Positions 31,998 through 43,182 of a DNA stretch of 64,000 bases are shown piece after piece. Source of the stretch: Byssothecium circinans (lineage: Eukaryota; Ascomycota; Dothideomycetes; Pleosporales; Massarinaceae); NCBI GenBank assembly GCA_010015675.1, contig ML976978.1, positions 1,269,375-1,333,374 of the forward strand. The letters are read 5' to 3'. A program made the position numbers and the translations under genes. The number at the start of each line of letters is the position of its first letter. Positions within the stretch are counted from its first letter, which is position 1. The notes below the pieces were generated by a model. That model was not told the DNA's origin. It worked only from the letters and a program-made list of their open reading frames with translations, and searched no databases.

Positions 31998-33521
31998 ATG
32001 CCGCTCCCTATGCCTGGCTCTGCCGCCTTCAGAGCCCGTATCAAGGCTGTCTTCGATGGCGCCGACAAGCGTGTTATGACCTCGTTCTGGCTATTTGGTA
32101 GGTGCCTTTCGTCTGCGTGACTTCCGTTCTAACAACACCGCAGGCCTCATCAACAATGTCCTATACGTCATCATCCTCTCCTCGGCCCTCGATCTCGTCG
32201 GCCCTAACGTGCCCAAAGGCGTCGTGCTCCTCGCAGACGTAATACCGAGCTTCTTAACCAAACTCTGCGCCCCATACTTCATCCACAAGATACCCTACTA
32301 CAGCCGCATTCTCATCTTCGTCACCCTATCCGCAACCGGCATGCTGATCATCGCCCTAACCCCTCCACTGCTAGACGCCAGATCAATCGGCATAAAGATG
32401 TTTGGTGTCATATTGGCCAGCTTAAGCAGCGGTGGAGGTGAGCTCAGCTTTCTGGGCTTGACACATTACTATGGCCATTTTGCTCTCGCTAGCTGGGGCA
32501 GTGGAACAGGAGGTGCTGGCCTTATTGGAGCTGGGGCGTATGCTATCGCTACGACGACACTTCAGATCAGTCCGCGCAATAGCTTGTTGGCTTTTTCCTT
32601 TCTTCCCGTGATCATGCTGATCAGCTTCTTTACTATTCTACCCAAGGGTCCTTTGCAGGCGTCTTATGAAAAGTCGACTGGGTATGAAGCCATTAACGAC
32701 GACGAACATCTAGAAGACGAAAATGATCACCTCGACGCATCCAACGTAGAGCATGAAACGCTTCTCTCCTCCTCTATGCATTCGTCCTCCGGCCGCAGCT
32801 TCACAGCCCACAGTACTGTCCTGCAGTCCTCACACAACGGTTTCAAAGCCAACCTAAAGCGAGCCCAAGGCCTCTTTTTCCCCTAGTACGTGATGCGAGC
32901 CTATGCAACAGTAATTCTACGTGCCATAACTCTCCTACCATAATCCGAAGTTCAAGTTCGAGAACGTGTCATCAAAAACCAACCCTCTTGCTTAATATAC
33001 TAACGTCCTCCAGCATGCTCCCACTCCTCCTGGTATACATCGCCGAATACACCATTAACCAAGGCGTGGCCCCCACCCTCCTCTTCCCCCTCGCTTCCAG
33101 CCCCTTCGACGAATACCGCTCTTTCTACTCCACCTACAACGCCGTCTACCAAATCGGCGTCTTTATCTCCCGCTCCTCAACGCCCTTCATCCGAATCCAC
33201 AATCTCTACCTCCCCTCCCTCCTCCAAGTCGTCAATCTCGTCCTGCTCACTCTGCACGCAATGTTCAACTTCCTCCCGCACTTTTACGTCGTCTGCGTCA
33301 TCATTTTTTGGGAAGGACTGTTGGGCGGCTTGGTCTATGTGAGTACTTTTGCAGAGATTACGGATAATGTGCCCAAGGAGGATAGGGAGTTCAGCTTGGG
33401 GGCTACGTCGGTGAGTGATAGTGGGGGGATTTGTGTGGCGGGGTTTGTGGGCATGGCGTTTGAGGTTTGGTTGTGTAGGTGGCAGGTTGATCATGGGCGG
33501 AGATATTGTAAGATGCGTTGA
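31998..33521 (+). CDS. BTN1: Battenin / CLN3-like vacuolar membrane protein
   Basis: Multi-spanning vacuolar/lysosomal membrane protein involved in pH and basic amino-acid homeostasis. Three exons: 31998-32097, 32144-32885 and 33014-33521, with introns of 46 and 128 bp, giving 449 aa. After a short N terminus, [19 protein letters not shown] opens the first membrane helix, followed by [17 protein letters not shown] and the conserved loop [18 protein letters not shown] long acidic cytosolic loop (~residues 220-280) precedes the splice that creates [20 protein letters not shown], the second family hallmark. The C-terminal end has [20 protein letters not shown] and [12 protein letters not shown]. 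Length and topology match fungal Btn1. Confidence 0.93.
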
Positions 33522-34278
33522 TGATTGAATTGAAGCGCTTTTTCCCCTTCCTATTCTGCACGATCTTCCCGTTGCTGTGCTTTCGATGACATTGGGGCTG
33601 GCTACTTTGTGCAGGGGAAAGGGTTTCCAGACTCTAGACTGTGCATGTGTCGTTGAACCGTCTTGGGTCGTTGAGTAGTCCTATTGATGGCATGTGAGAG
33701 ATGTAGAGATATTTAGCACTAGAAAGAGAAAAGATTAGCACAGTACGTATGCAAACGGCTTGTAACACTTTTGCAAGTCCAAACTATGGCTAGGCAATTG
33801 ACCGATTGTCTTGTACCACCTCGACAGCAACGATTGCCATTCCTAGCTAGAAAAGGCAAGAGCGACGCGCTATTGCCGTTACTCAATACAGCCCGGGTTA
33901 CCCCGAAATATGACTGTCTTTTCTCATGTTAAGCCGGGACTATGATGCTAAACTTCCTTGGGAGTTGTAGAAGTGGGCGGTTGGCTATCTCTATCGGATA
34001 CATTGGGTTTGATCTGTTGTCAGTATTGACTTTGTAAACTTTTAACTCCATTCATTCCCAGGTCTGAATCTTCAAATTCCCACGATCCTTCTCAAGTTTG
34101 GTGACAGGCAAACCGTTTGAAGCACAATCCCATCATACCTTTTAATACAAAACTCGTGTATAGAAGCAACGAAATGTATCGATTGGTTTTCCGCATTCCG
34201 TCTAGCTAGAATACACTATCCTATCGCCCCTCAAATCACCTCCCTTCACCTACGCGCACAGTATGCATCGGGTTATAT
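33522..34278. other. Convergent 3' region
   Basis: 3' flanks of CLN3 and OSCP. No gene seen. Confidence 0.4.
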
Positions 34279-35182
34279 TTACAAAGTGTCCTTGAGGAGC
34301 TTGTTCATCTTGGCCATCTTGGCGGAGACAGAGAGATCGATGGTGCGGTCGCCGACTTCGACGATGAGTCCGCCGCGGATTTCGGGGTTGACCTTGGGAA
34401 CAACCTTGAGCTTCTTGCCCTGGCCAACGTATTGGGACTTGCTGACGGCGGTTTCGAGACGGCTAAGGGTCCGGTTGTCGAGGGGCTGTTGTACGTTAGT
34501 TATTGGCTCCTGCCCACTTATTTTCCAACCACAGTATTCTGAATCGAGCCAGCGTATCCTCCCTCCTGTTCATTTCAAGGGGTATGACCTACCGCAGCGC
34601 TCGTAATCGTCAACTCAACCTCCCCCCTGTATGCACTCATCAGGGTACCATATTTCTCTACGACACCCTCTAGTGCACCGAGCCTGTTGTGCTGTGCCAG
34701 CGTCTCCAAAAGGTTCTTCACAATGCCCTCCTTGTCCTGGCCACCGATGTGCTTCTGGAGCTCTGTAACGATCTGCTGCTTGTCGGAGACGGAGAGTGTA
34801 GGCGCTTGGAGGATGGTGCCGAGCTTGGCGTCCCTCTTGAAGATCGATGAGAGCGCTTCGATAGATCTAGCGGTGGGTTCGAGAGTCGATGTTTTGGCAG
34901 CCGCAGTGTACTGCGAAAAATCCGTTAGCTATATATGTTCCTTGCCATTGACAGCTTCTCATCGCTTCATCATTGGGATAGAGGTATAGAAGAGCCAATT
35001 GAGCGTACCAGAGCGCTGGCATAGGTTCCGTCAATGCCAAAGAGTGCAACGGGAGGCTTGTTGGCAGCACTGCTCGGTGCAGCGGCTTGCGCATAGCTCC
35101 GGGTAGCGGCGACGCGGGCGGCAATTGGAGCGCGAGGGGCACCTGCGCGGAAGGCCGTGGTGAGGGCCTTGGAGGAGAACAT
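34279..35182 (-). CDS. ATP5: ATP synthase subunit 5 (OSCP), mitochondrial
   Basis: Oligomycin-sensitivity-conferring protein, which joins the F1 head to the peripheral stalk of the mitochondrial ATP synthase. Three exons: 35009-35182, 34593-34910 and 34279-34485, with introns of 98 and 107 bp, giving 232 aa. The first ~35 residues form a textbook presequence (MFSSKALTTAFRAGAPRAPI..). The mature N-terminal domain has PPVALFGIDGTYASAL joined by splicing to YTAAAKTSTLE, then FKRDAKLGTILQAPTLS and LLETLAQHNRLGAL. The C-terminal domain ends NPEIRGGLIVEVGDRTIDLS and MNKLLKDTL, the family's signature. All junctions are in phase. Confidence 0.95.
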
Positions 35183-36034
35183 TTTGATTCGGAGAGGAGA
35201 TGGTCGGCGATGGGGGAAGCTCGGGATAGGTAGGCCGGTAACGCGAGGTTTGGAAGTTGAGGTTTCGCTGCGGGCTCGGCGAATCCTGGCTAGGGATGTT
35301 TTTGGTTAGTCTAGCCCGCGGTGAGCAACAACGCTTTTCAAGGTTCCAACTTCAACTGGATGTTCACTGCAAGGTTTTCGACGTTTCTGTCTCCCATAGG
35401 TACCTTTTTTGTGTCATAATTCACTGCTGTAAGCTGTTCTCGCAATCGGAATGATACGATCGCGCACAACACGCCGTTTGCTATTCGGTAGGCTCGCAGA
35501 TATGATTCACCTCTCCTTAACGTCTTCCAAATATTATGGCAAGTATCTTCAGATATATATCTAGGAGGTGTGGTTTCTTAATACTAAATACTTTTATACA
35601 TCTTGCTATTATATCTTTTGTCGGATACGTCCATCACAAACCTTTCGACGATGTGTCCAACCCCTATCAACAGACCTAACTCTTCTCCTTCCTCTGCTCT
35701 CTATCGGTCCTTATCCATCACAAATGCTACTACCCATTCACCGATGAAATATACGTCTTTAGCCAAACGGTACTGAATGCCTGCTCCTTGGTTTACCAGC
35801 GGCCCACAGACCTACGTCTCCACGTCCCGCCCCCCTCACTAAAAAGCATATGCCCTAGACCCCGTCCCTTGGAGGTGACCACCAATCGCGATGGCGCGAG
35901 GGTCCGTCTCTCACTTCACCTTTAACCCCTACGCTGGCGCTCCAAATCAAATATAAACCCCCTCCCCCCTCCTTTCTTCCTCGTCTTCCTCACTCAGGAT
36001 CAACAGCGCCCTCGGTCCCCCTTCTAGAGTGCCA
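35183..36034. other. Divergent intergenic region, OSCP / 2EXR gene
   Basis: No gene seen; the 35.5-36.0 kb part is pyrimidine-rich near the downstream start. Confidence 0.4.
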
Positions 36035-37449
36035 ATGACTTCCAAAATGTCAGATACTGGAGGGAACACTGCAGCTCTGCTGGCTTTGCGGTCGTTCAAG
36101 TGCGGTCTTTTGACTCCCCCGCCGACCGGCCAAACCTCCAAGCGCGTTAGGTTCGAGGTCCCACAGAGCGTCCGCAAGCGCCTCAAATTCGGTCAAGATG
36201 AGGCCTCGCTGGCTCAGTATCTCGAAGTCGACGATGAGGAAGAAATCGAAAGCCTAGGTAAGCCGTCCTGGACTACACAATTTCCCTGTCTGGGGCAGTG
36301 TTTTGGGATTAGCATGACCGCAGTCCTAGACTGCGGCTAACTCTTCGGACAAGCTTTGCTGATATAGACGTCAGATACCACCTCTGACGAAGGCTCGGGC
36401 AGGACTTCAAGTCCTCCGACTCGTGCTCTCCCTGCTGCCTACCGACCGATCACGTCCTACTACCACGGACCGAAGCTAGGTAGCCTGCGAGACCCGGACC
36501 AGGCTGGTAAAGCCCCGATGCTAGACGAGCCATTCCCGTTGATGAAGCTTCCCGCCTCTGTTCGGAAGCGCATATATCGGTATCTCCTCGTGAGTAAGCT
36601 TACCCCATTTTCTTTAACGTTCATATCATTTGTACTCGCCATCATCCATTTGTGAATTTCGCCAACTTTATATATTCAGTCCCGGCGATAATCTGCGTCC
36701 GCCAGAAGCACTCATCCTTTCACGATAAGAAGAAAGCGTTCCTGTACGAGGAGACCCGAACATTCCTCCCCGGCATCGCCTATGCTCGTCCTCAATTCGC
36801 GGTCGACGGTCCTAAATTTCGGTACACGCTCTTCAAATCCGCCAATACGTTTGTCCTCCGAGCCTGCCGTGAGGTCTACAACGAGGCGAAGCCTGTTCTC
36901 TACGGCCAAAACTTGTTCGAAATCGTCGTTCCCTCGTCCGAGATGAATCCGCCGGTCAACTTCAAGATCCGTCTGTTCCCTCTAGGGTGCCAACGCCTCG
37001 TTCGCCATCTTTTCATCCGTGTTCGAGCGCTCTATCCAGCACAATGGCTCGTGAATGGAGGATACAAGGAACTCAAGAAAGCCTATCGTGGTCTAGAAAC
37101 CTTGACGCTGATCCTCGAGATGGAGACTGCGGGAAAGGGCCTTGTGAAACGATTGATGAAGCGGGATGATGAGACCTGGGTGCCGTACGTCAAGCGTGCC
37201 CACGAGACCATGGCCGCTGAGATCACTGGCCCGAACAATCGTTCCACAGATTCTGCCACAAAGATTGTTGTTCCAGTGTGGATCGACCTCCGAGTTCTAT
37301 TCGACGGCGACCGCTACGATGAGATGTTGGACCCCGTTGACCAAGTCCTCACCCATGCTGGCGGTAACGCAGATGAGAACACTTCCCGCATGGTTCTTAA
37401 GCGGGGCCTTGCGGAAGCTTTCGAACTGTTCAAGAAAGGCGGTCGCTGA
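36035..37449 (+). CDS. 2EXR / F-box-like domain protein
   Basis: Member of a large fungal family with an F-box-like N-terminal helix motif; possibly a substrate adaptor, function unknown. Three exons: 36035-36257, 36375-36593 and 36680-37449, with introns of 117 and 86 bp, giving 403 aa. The N terminus is disordered with a VRFEVPQSVRKRLKF basic patch. The core motif FPLMKLPASVRKRIYRYLLV crosses the second splice into IPAIICVRQKHSSF, followed by FVLRACREVYNEAKPVLYGQ, the typical tail of this domain. The second exon uses the acceptor GTCAG at 36374 rather than the nearer ATAG, because only that one keeps frame. The second donor is the GTAAGC, not the overlapping GTGAGT, for the same reason. Confidence 0.8.
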
Positions 37450-38342
37450 TTGCTCCTCGTTCTGACTTTGTCGAGGAAGCGGGACAGCCATTGCTTATAC
37501 CGGCGCTGCTTTTGTCTCGGAGTCTTCGACCACATCTTTCTTAATCGGTGGTGATTTCTTTCCTGTACAGCACCATCTACGTCCTTTGGGAGAGATGGCG
37601 ATAGGAGTCTCGACCAAGGGAACATGAGCATAGATATACACCTTGTCGCCCTGCACCGGCCTTACGCCTTCAAAATCCAGACACGGTCACCACCATGGAG
37701 TCTTCGCGATGAACCGACATCGACCCTTTTCTTTTCCACAAGCAAGGTACGACCCTTGCACCATTTTCTTCCTTCATTGGCTATCCCTTTTTTCCTTCAC
37801 GTCCAGTCCCTTTCATTCTTGATACCCAATTCGTCTGTGGCCATCTTTCAACACCGGGCAAGACAGAAAAGGCATGGTCTACGGGTGGTGCTACAACGTA
37901 TTTGCTCAAGGCAATTGATGCATCGTTACCACCGGGGTTAACGGGTCCTGGGATCGATCTGCGTTGTGTAGATATTCTCTTCTTTACGCATGTGTTAAGC
38001 GTTGGGTTAGACCCATTAAGCTGACTACAGCATATCTGCCAGTATATAGTACCGAACATATATCCTCTGAAAACGAGAGTTGTATGGCACCTTTGTAATA
38101 CGAGTGATGGCACAGCAGTTATGAGCATGTCATGTCACATGACGATGGACAAGTAAATCGGGATACCCAAATACAAGGAAACCAAAACACATCACTGAAA
38201 TTTGAACCCATGATTCATAAGCTCGTGGTATCTAGAAGCGGCATACTACTGCCAGTCCATTCGGAGCACTATGCAGACCTGATACGTGAATGAACACCCA
38301 TTTTGACCGGACCGATGCACCGAAGAATCGCAAAACCACCCC
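37450..38342. other. Convergent intergenic region with a coding-like block
   Basis: On the minus strand, 37495-37667 is open and reads like protein (VRPVQGDKVYIYAHVPLVET, ending TKAAPV at TAA). A short ATG exon (37826-37844, MATDELG) could be spliced to it over a 158-bp intron, but that intron lacks a clear branch site. I list it as a possibility only. Confidence 0.3.
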
Positions 38343-39052
38343 TTACTTCCTGAGCAGACGCTGGTAGAAAGAAAGCTCCTCACCCTCCAAGATGTATCCG
38401 TCGACACGACCACTCTGGCCGGGCCGGGAGGCAACAACGGCGAACAGACGACCGGCCTCGAACTGCTTCTCGATGGCGTTCTCAACCTTGCCGGAAGCCT
38501 TGAGGCGGTCGGCCTGCTTCTTAGCGACGCTGTTCGACTTCTTCTTGTCTTCCTCTTTCTCAGCGCCCTTGACCTGCTTCTTGCGGCCGAGCGTGGCGCC
38601 GTAGTGGGCCTCGTACCACTGTCGGAAGGGAGCGGCATCGATCTGGACGACGGCGGACTTGGTGAGGGTGTTGGTACGGACGAGTTCGTTGTTGGACGGG
38701 TGGTAGACGACACCGATCACACGGGTCTTCTTGGCCACGCCCTCGGAGCCCCATGAGAAGTTACCGGCGTCGAGACGCAGAGCACGGAACTTGCGGTTGC
38801 CGCCACGGGTGCGGACAAGATGGATACGCTTAGCGCCAATACGGGTATTGGCGGGTTGGCGACCCTTCTCGAAAGCCCTGAAATCATGTCAGACATGACT
38901 GCAGATGCGATCGGGTTATGCATTCATACCTCTTCTTGCGGTAGAATGCCCTCTTTGCGCCAGAGGCGGAGCGCTTGTGACGGGAGTCACGCGAGATACT
39001 GGGAGAGGTTAGCTACAGCAAAAGATAGAAAAGGGAAGTGTAGATACCCCAT
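38343..39052 (-). CDS. RPS8: 40S ribosomal protein S8 (eS8)
   Basis: Structural protein of the small ribosomal subunit. Three exons: 39048-39052 (only ATG GG), 38930-38998 and 38343-38877, with introns of 49 and 52 bp, giving 202 aa. Spliced, it begins MGISRDSRHKRSASGAKRAF and continues FEKGRQPANTRIGAKRIHLV, then RTRGGNRKFRALRLDAGNFS and TRVIGVVYHPSNNELVRTNT. It ends GYILEGEELSFYQRLLRK. A very short first coding exon right after the start is typical of fungal ribosomal-protein genes, where early introns help regulation. Confidence 0.95.
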
Positions 39053-41191
39053 GATTGCGGTGTGTTAGACGAAGACTGCTTGTACGTTAGCCTCTGCTCC
39101 CAATTCTCTTGTCCGATGCTCCCCGTAGGCACAAAAGAAGCGCACACAGAACACCCCCCTCTCCGCTAAAGCCAGTATATGTGTGGGACTCTCGAGATTC
39201 GCGGGCGTGGAATTCGACAGGTCGCAACTGGATCGCAGAGGTCGGCATGGAGCGTTCGTGCGGCACTCTTCGAGTCGTGGCAGAGCCGATCGGATTCATT
39301 TACGGTGATGTATTGACATACCTTAAGTCGAGCCTTCTGTCACAATCGTGGTTGTCGTGGGGTGAGCTTATCGAATTCGAAGTGGTGAGGTTCGCGGATC
39401 AAAAAGTTCGGTGGGCAAGTTCGCTTAGCTAGTGCTTTCTTGGCGTCACGTGCTATCTCTTCAGCCCATGCGGAACACGAAGTCTGCAGCTCCGTTCTCA
39501 TCGTCCAGTCCATCCTCGAACAAACAGTTCAAGCCTCCTTTCTCTCGATGGGCCATTTGCATTCCTTGCATTTCATATTAACGTTATCCGACAGCCGGAG
39601 CCTTCACATCGCAAACATGGGCCGGACACGCCTGACACAATATCGCACATTCGACACCACCTTGCAGCTTGTCGAGCTCACCATCACAGTTGTCAGGATC
39701 CGTCTTAACGGATACCCTATCAACTAGTTCAAGGGCCATTATTGTAGCGCGGAATGTCTTTTGGAAGAGTGTACGACCCGAACCCCGATCATTATCATCG
39801 GCGCACTCTTCTCCGCAAGTATCACAACGCGGCTGGCTGCGCAATTGTCGGCTGAGATCACAATGCGAGCAGAGTGAAGAATACAACGTCGTACAGCATC
39901 GACTATACCGACTCATCTCCTTAGAGAGTAACTTGCACTGTACCCAACGAGCTTTGCCCGCCTTGATCATGCACCATACCACACCAATGTCAACCTTTCT
40001 CCGAGGATAAGTAAGCTCTTGGTCTTGGGATGCGTATTGTCAGAGAGAAGGGAGGTATGTCTACGTCTGACTGTCGATGACTAACCTAGTGCAGGGAACT
40101 AAGAGAGCCACTCATCTCTTTATGATAACACCGACGCATTTCCAACATAACATGAAGACGGACACTGCATTGCCAACAGTATATTGCAGAACTCGAAATT
40201 TACCCTGCATGGGGACCATGGTGGCCTATGATTGTCGCCCACTACAGATATGGTGGAGACGGCGTTGCTTCTACGCTAAGCTCGCCACGTTACTCTTCAG
40301 AGTTCTAAGTATTCTGCAGGCCCTATCAGTGTTCGCAATTCCATCACCAGTCCCGAAGATTTAAAGAATGCGCCACTCGAGCATGTTTGCACATGTGCAA
40401 CTCTTTTGGGATTTTGCATCACTTAGCCTACGCTGTGGAACATTGCCTCCATCCTGGCACGGACCAGAGCTCCCCGCAGGTTCAGGGGAAGCAATTACAG
40501 GTCAATTACCGTTTGTGGCGACTCCGACTTCTTCATTGGTATCCAGATTTGAGGAAGATTGTGCACCTGGCTTACGCCCACCTGCAATGTCCTCTATCAG
40601 CTTCCTTTTCCATTCGGTGTTGTCTTAGGGCTCAGCCCACATGACCTTGAATCTTTCCATTATTGCTTTCGTGTTCTGGGTCGCCCTCCTCTTCTGTACT
40701 GGCCCCTAAATACCCGTATGTGGCACAGCGGTAACTTATGACCTACAACTGGGGCGAAGACTCGCTTAAATACCCCCATAGACGCTTGCGGTCTGCAAAC
40801 AAGCAGTAGACGTATCACAGAGCCGGCCTTTTCGTCTACAATTTACCGCATGCAACCCGAGCACCACACCTCGGAAGAATTGCTAATTGGTAAACCCACC
40901 AACCTTGGAACTTGAGCTAGGCTAATCAACAATAATATACGCAATATGTCTGTTATAATGTTCTCGATTTCCGGACACTCGGGTGCCGCGATTTTGCATG
41001 GAGAAAGGTTAACGAGCGGCACCTTTCCATACCATTTTGATTGCGAGCTGATGGCGGAGGGGCACCTGAAGAGTGGGTGTCGCTCCTTGTGCTGCCTCTT
41101 AAACCGCTTGTAAGGTTTGCCTGTGTTTCTCTTCCGGACGTTGTGCTTTCTTATCATCGTTCCATCCGTCTTGTCCTCACAAGCTTCCATC
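39053..41191. other. Long intergenic region
   Basis: The first ~400 bp is the RPS8 promoter. A Cys-rich open frame on the minus strand (stop at 39584, up to ~39970) has no recognisable domain and I do not call it. The rest, up to 41190, shows only short open frames. Confidence 0.35.
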
Positions 41192-42928
41192 ATGGCACAC
41201 CGTCGTGCCCGGAACGTTTCCCACTCTTACGCTAGCTGTTCGTGCCGTTCAATATGTATATGGGTGATTTTGGCACATGGAGCTGCCACTCTACCCCAAG
41301 CAGGTACAATTCTACCATCTTGTTCCATGTTTCTAGCAAATTCCGTTGCCCTAACACGAGGCCATAGCTGCGGATGGAGACAGTGCAACGAATCCTCCTG
41401 CGACTACCCAGCTTGCATTGATACCCTCAGCACCAGGTATGTCTATCCGCATTCCTGCTTCACAGAAAACGGGAATTATCTGACTTGCGTGCTACCTTTA
41501 GGAACAACCAACCTCGCACCGCCAGAACTCCTTCCAACATCCATACCGTTTCCCTCGGGCTTGATACCCTCAGCACCACGTCCACCAAACCAGATACCAA
41601 CACGACAACCAGGAACATTTCTCATCCCATCCGAAGACCGACCTCCATCACAATTTCCATCCTCAACACGGCCGCCGTTCCTAATACCATCCGGTCCCCC
41701 ACTGAATACCAATCTCCCTCCACCTTTATCTACTCAGCCCATTCCCAGCATCACTAACCCTACTCCCGTCAACCCACCCATAGGTACCAACCCTCCAAAT
41801 GCCAGCTTCCCTCTCCTTCCGTCCATGACATCCACGGGCGAAGGACTCAAACCAATACCCGCGCCGTCAACGAACCCAGGAGATCCAGATGGACACCATG
41901 AGATCCCCGAACCAAACTTCACAGCCACAGCACCGTGCCGCGGATGTTCACCTGCCGTAGCGATCCCAGCTACAGGCTGGGGCGACTCTTTACCACCCAG
42001 TGAATCAGTCCCTGGCGCTGAACCACAAGAGACGCCCAACCAAGCACCCCAAGCCACCATCACCATCGGCCCATCCACCATCGTAATCAAACCCGAACCC
42101 ACAAAAAAAGACGGCACCCCAAGCGGTGGAGGTTTCCTAATCGGCGACTCCACCACCGTCCAACCAGGCCAAACCATCACGATAGACAAAACACCCCTCG
42201 TCATCCAAATCACCGCCTCCCGCACAGAAGTAATCCTCGGCGGCACGCAAACCATCGCCCTCCCAGCGGGCCCCCCAGCCGACATTACCAGAGCCCCTCT
42301 CGTCCTCCTTCCCGTAACAATCGGCTCGCAAACCTTCACCCCGATCATGAACCCCGACACGAAACTCAGCCCCCAAACACCAGCCCTGTACATAGTATCC
42401 GGCCACACGCTCATCCCGGGCGGTGCCCCGCTCACCATCTCCGGAACCACTTTCTCACTCCCCGTTGCACCTACCGCTGTCGTGATAAATGGGAAAACAT
42501 CAACAATAGCACCCGAGTACGGCGCTATACAGACGAAAACTACGGTCCCGTACCTTACGCTCTGGCATACGACGTTCATGGCGAATGCGGCGGGGAACTA
42601 TGTCCTTAGTCCTGGGGTTACGCTGAGACCGGGCGGGGAACAGATTACGGTTTCGGGAACGGTGTTGAGTCTGAAGCCGGGGAATACGGAGGTCGTGGTG
42701 CAGGGGAGTACGAGTTTTATGTTGCCTGTGTCGACGGTGGTTACGTTGACGAGGAGTGCAGGGGGGAGTTATGTAGGTGGTGGGGGGCAGCAGGTCGGGA
42801 CTGCGGCGGCGACGTTGCCGTATCCGGCGGGGGCGAGGAGGAGTGTTGGTGGAGGAGTAGAGGGAGTGGCAGAGGCGGCGGTGGTGTTAGGGGTCTTGAT
42901 TGTGGGATGGCTTGCTGTGTGGTTGTGA
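41192..42928 (+). CDS. GPI-anchored, Pro/Thr-rich cell-surface protein
   Basis: Likely cell-wall protein. Three exons (41192-41303, 41368-41436, 41502-42928) encode 535 aa. The two introns are 64 bp (GTACAA..CCTAAC..ATAG) and 65 bp (GTATGT..TTTAG); together they are 129 bp, so an unspliced read stays open and adds a false Cys-rich segment. Spliced, the region reads ATLPQAAADGDSATNPPAT and LIPSAPGTTNLAPPE. The N terminus has a hydrophobic stretch (SICIWVILAHGAA). The middle is Pro-rich, then come repeats of the type TTVQPGQTITIDKTPLVI and TEVILGGTQTIALPAG. A hydrophobic C terminus (AVVLGVLIVGWLAVWL) is a GPI-attachment signal. The start is uncertain: the upstream in-frame codons from TTG 41117 encode a better signal peptide. 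Confidence 0.7.
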   Translation: MAHRRARNVSHSYASCSCRSICIWVILAHGAATLPQAGTILPSCSMFLANSVALTRGHSCGWRQCNESSCDYPACIDTLSTRYVYPHSCFTENGNYLTCVLPLGTTNLAPPELLPTSIPFPSGLIPSAPRPPNQIPTRQPGTFLIPSEDRPPSQFPSSTRPPFLIPSGPPLNTNLPPPLSTQPIPSITNPTPVNPPIGTNPPNASFPLLPSMTSTGEGLKPIPAPSTNPGDPDGHHEIPEPNFTATAPCRGCSPAVAIPATGWGDSLPPSESVPGAEPQETPNQAPQATITIGPSTIVIKPEPTKKDGTPSGGGFLIGDSTTVQPGQTITIDKTPLVIQITASRTEVILGGTQTIALPAGPPADITRAPLVLLPVTIGSQTFTPIMNPDTKLSPQTPALYIVSGHTLIPGGAPLTISGTTFSLPVAPTAVVINGKTSTIAPEYGAIQTKTTVPYLTLWHTTFMANAAGNYVLSPGVTLRPGGEQITVSGTVLSLKPGNTEVVVQGSTSFMLPVSTVVTLTRSAGGSYVGGGGQQVGTAAATLPYPAGARRSVGGGVEGVAEAAVVLGVLIVGWLAVWL

Positions 42929-43182
42929 GGAGAGGGCGGATCTGTTGAATGAGGAATGTGTTATATGTATGATATACCCATTTGGCGTTCCTATGGAAGG
43001 AGTTTGGGCATCAGATTTAGGATGGTCTTTTATGTATGAGGAAGGAAAGTTGCTGCCTTGAAAAGCTTAAGTCAAGGTTTTTCGTATTCAGAATTCGTCT
43101 TTGTCATATTTAGTACGCCTGTAAATGCACCTGAAATGCTTTTTCCCTACACTCAACGCCACCCATGCTTTTCACACCATCA

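Noticed and set aside
39584..39970. Cys-rich minus-strand frame upstream of RPS8
   Set aside because: No recognisable domain, weak codon bias, and it overlaps the likely promoter region of the area.
41368..41501. Cys-rich segment in the N-terminal part of the GPI protein
   Set aside because: It appears only if two good introns are left unspliced; spliced frame has no such cysteines.
41734..42579. 281-codon minus-strand frame across the GPI-protein gene
   Set aside because: Antisense shadow of a Pro/Thr/Gly-rich repeat region; no recognisable domain and no fungal-type start context.
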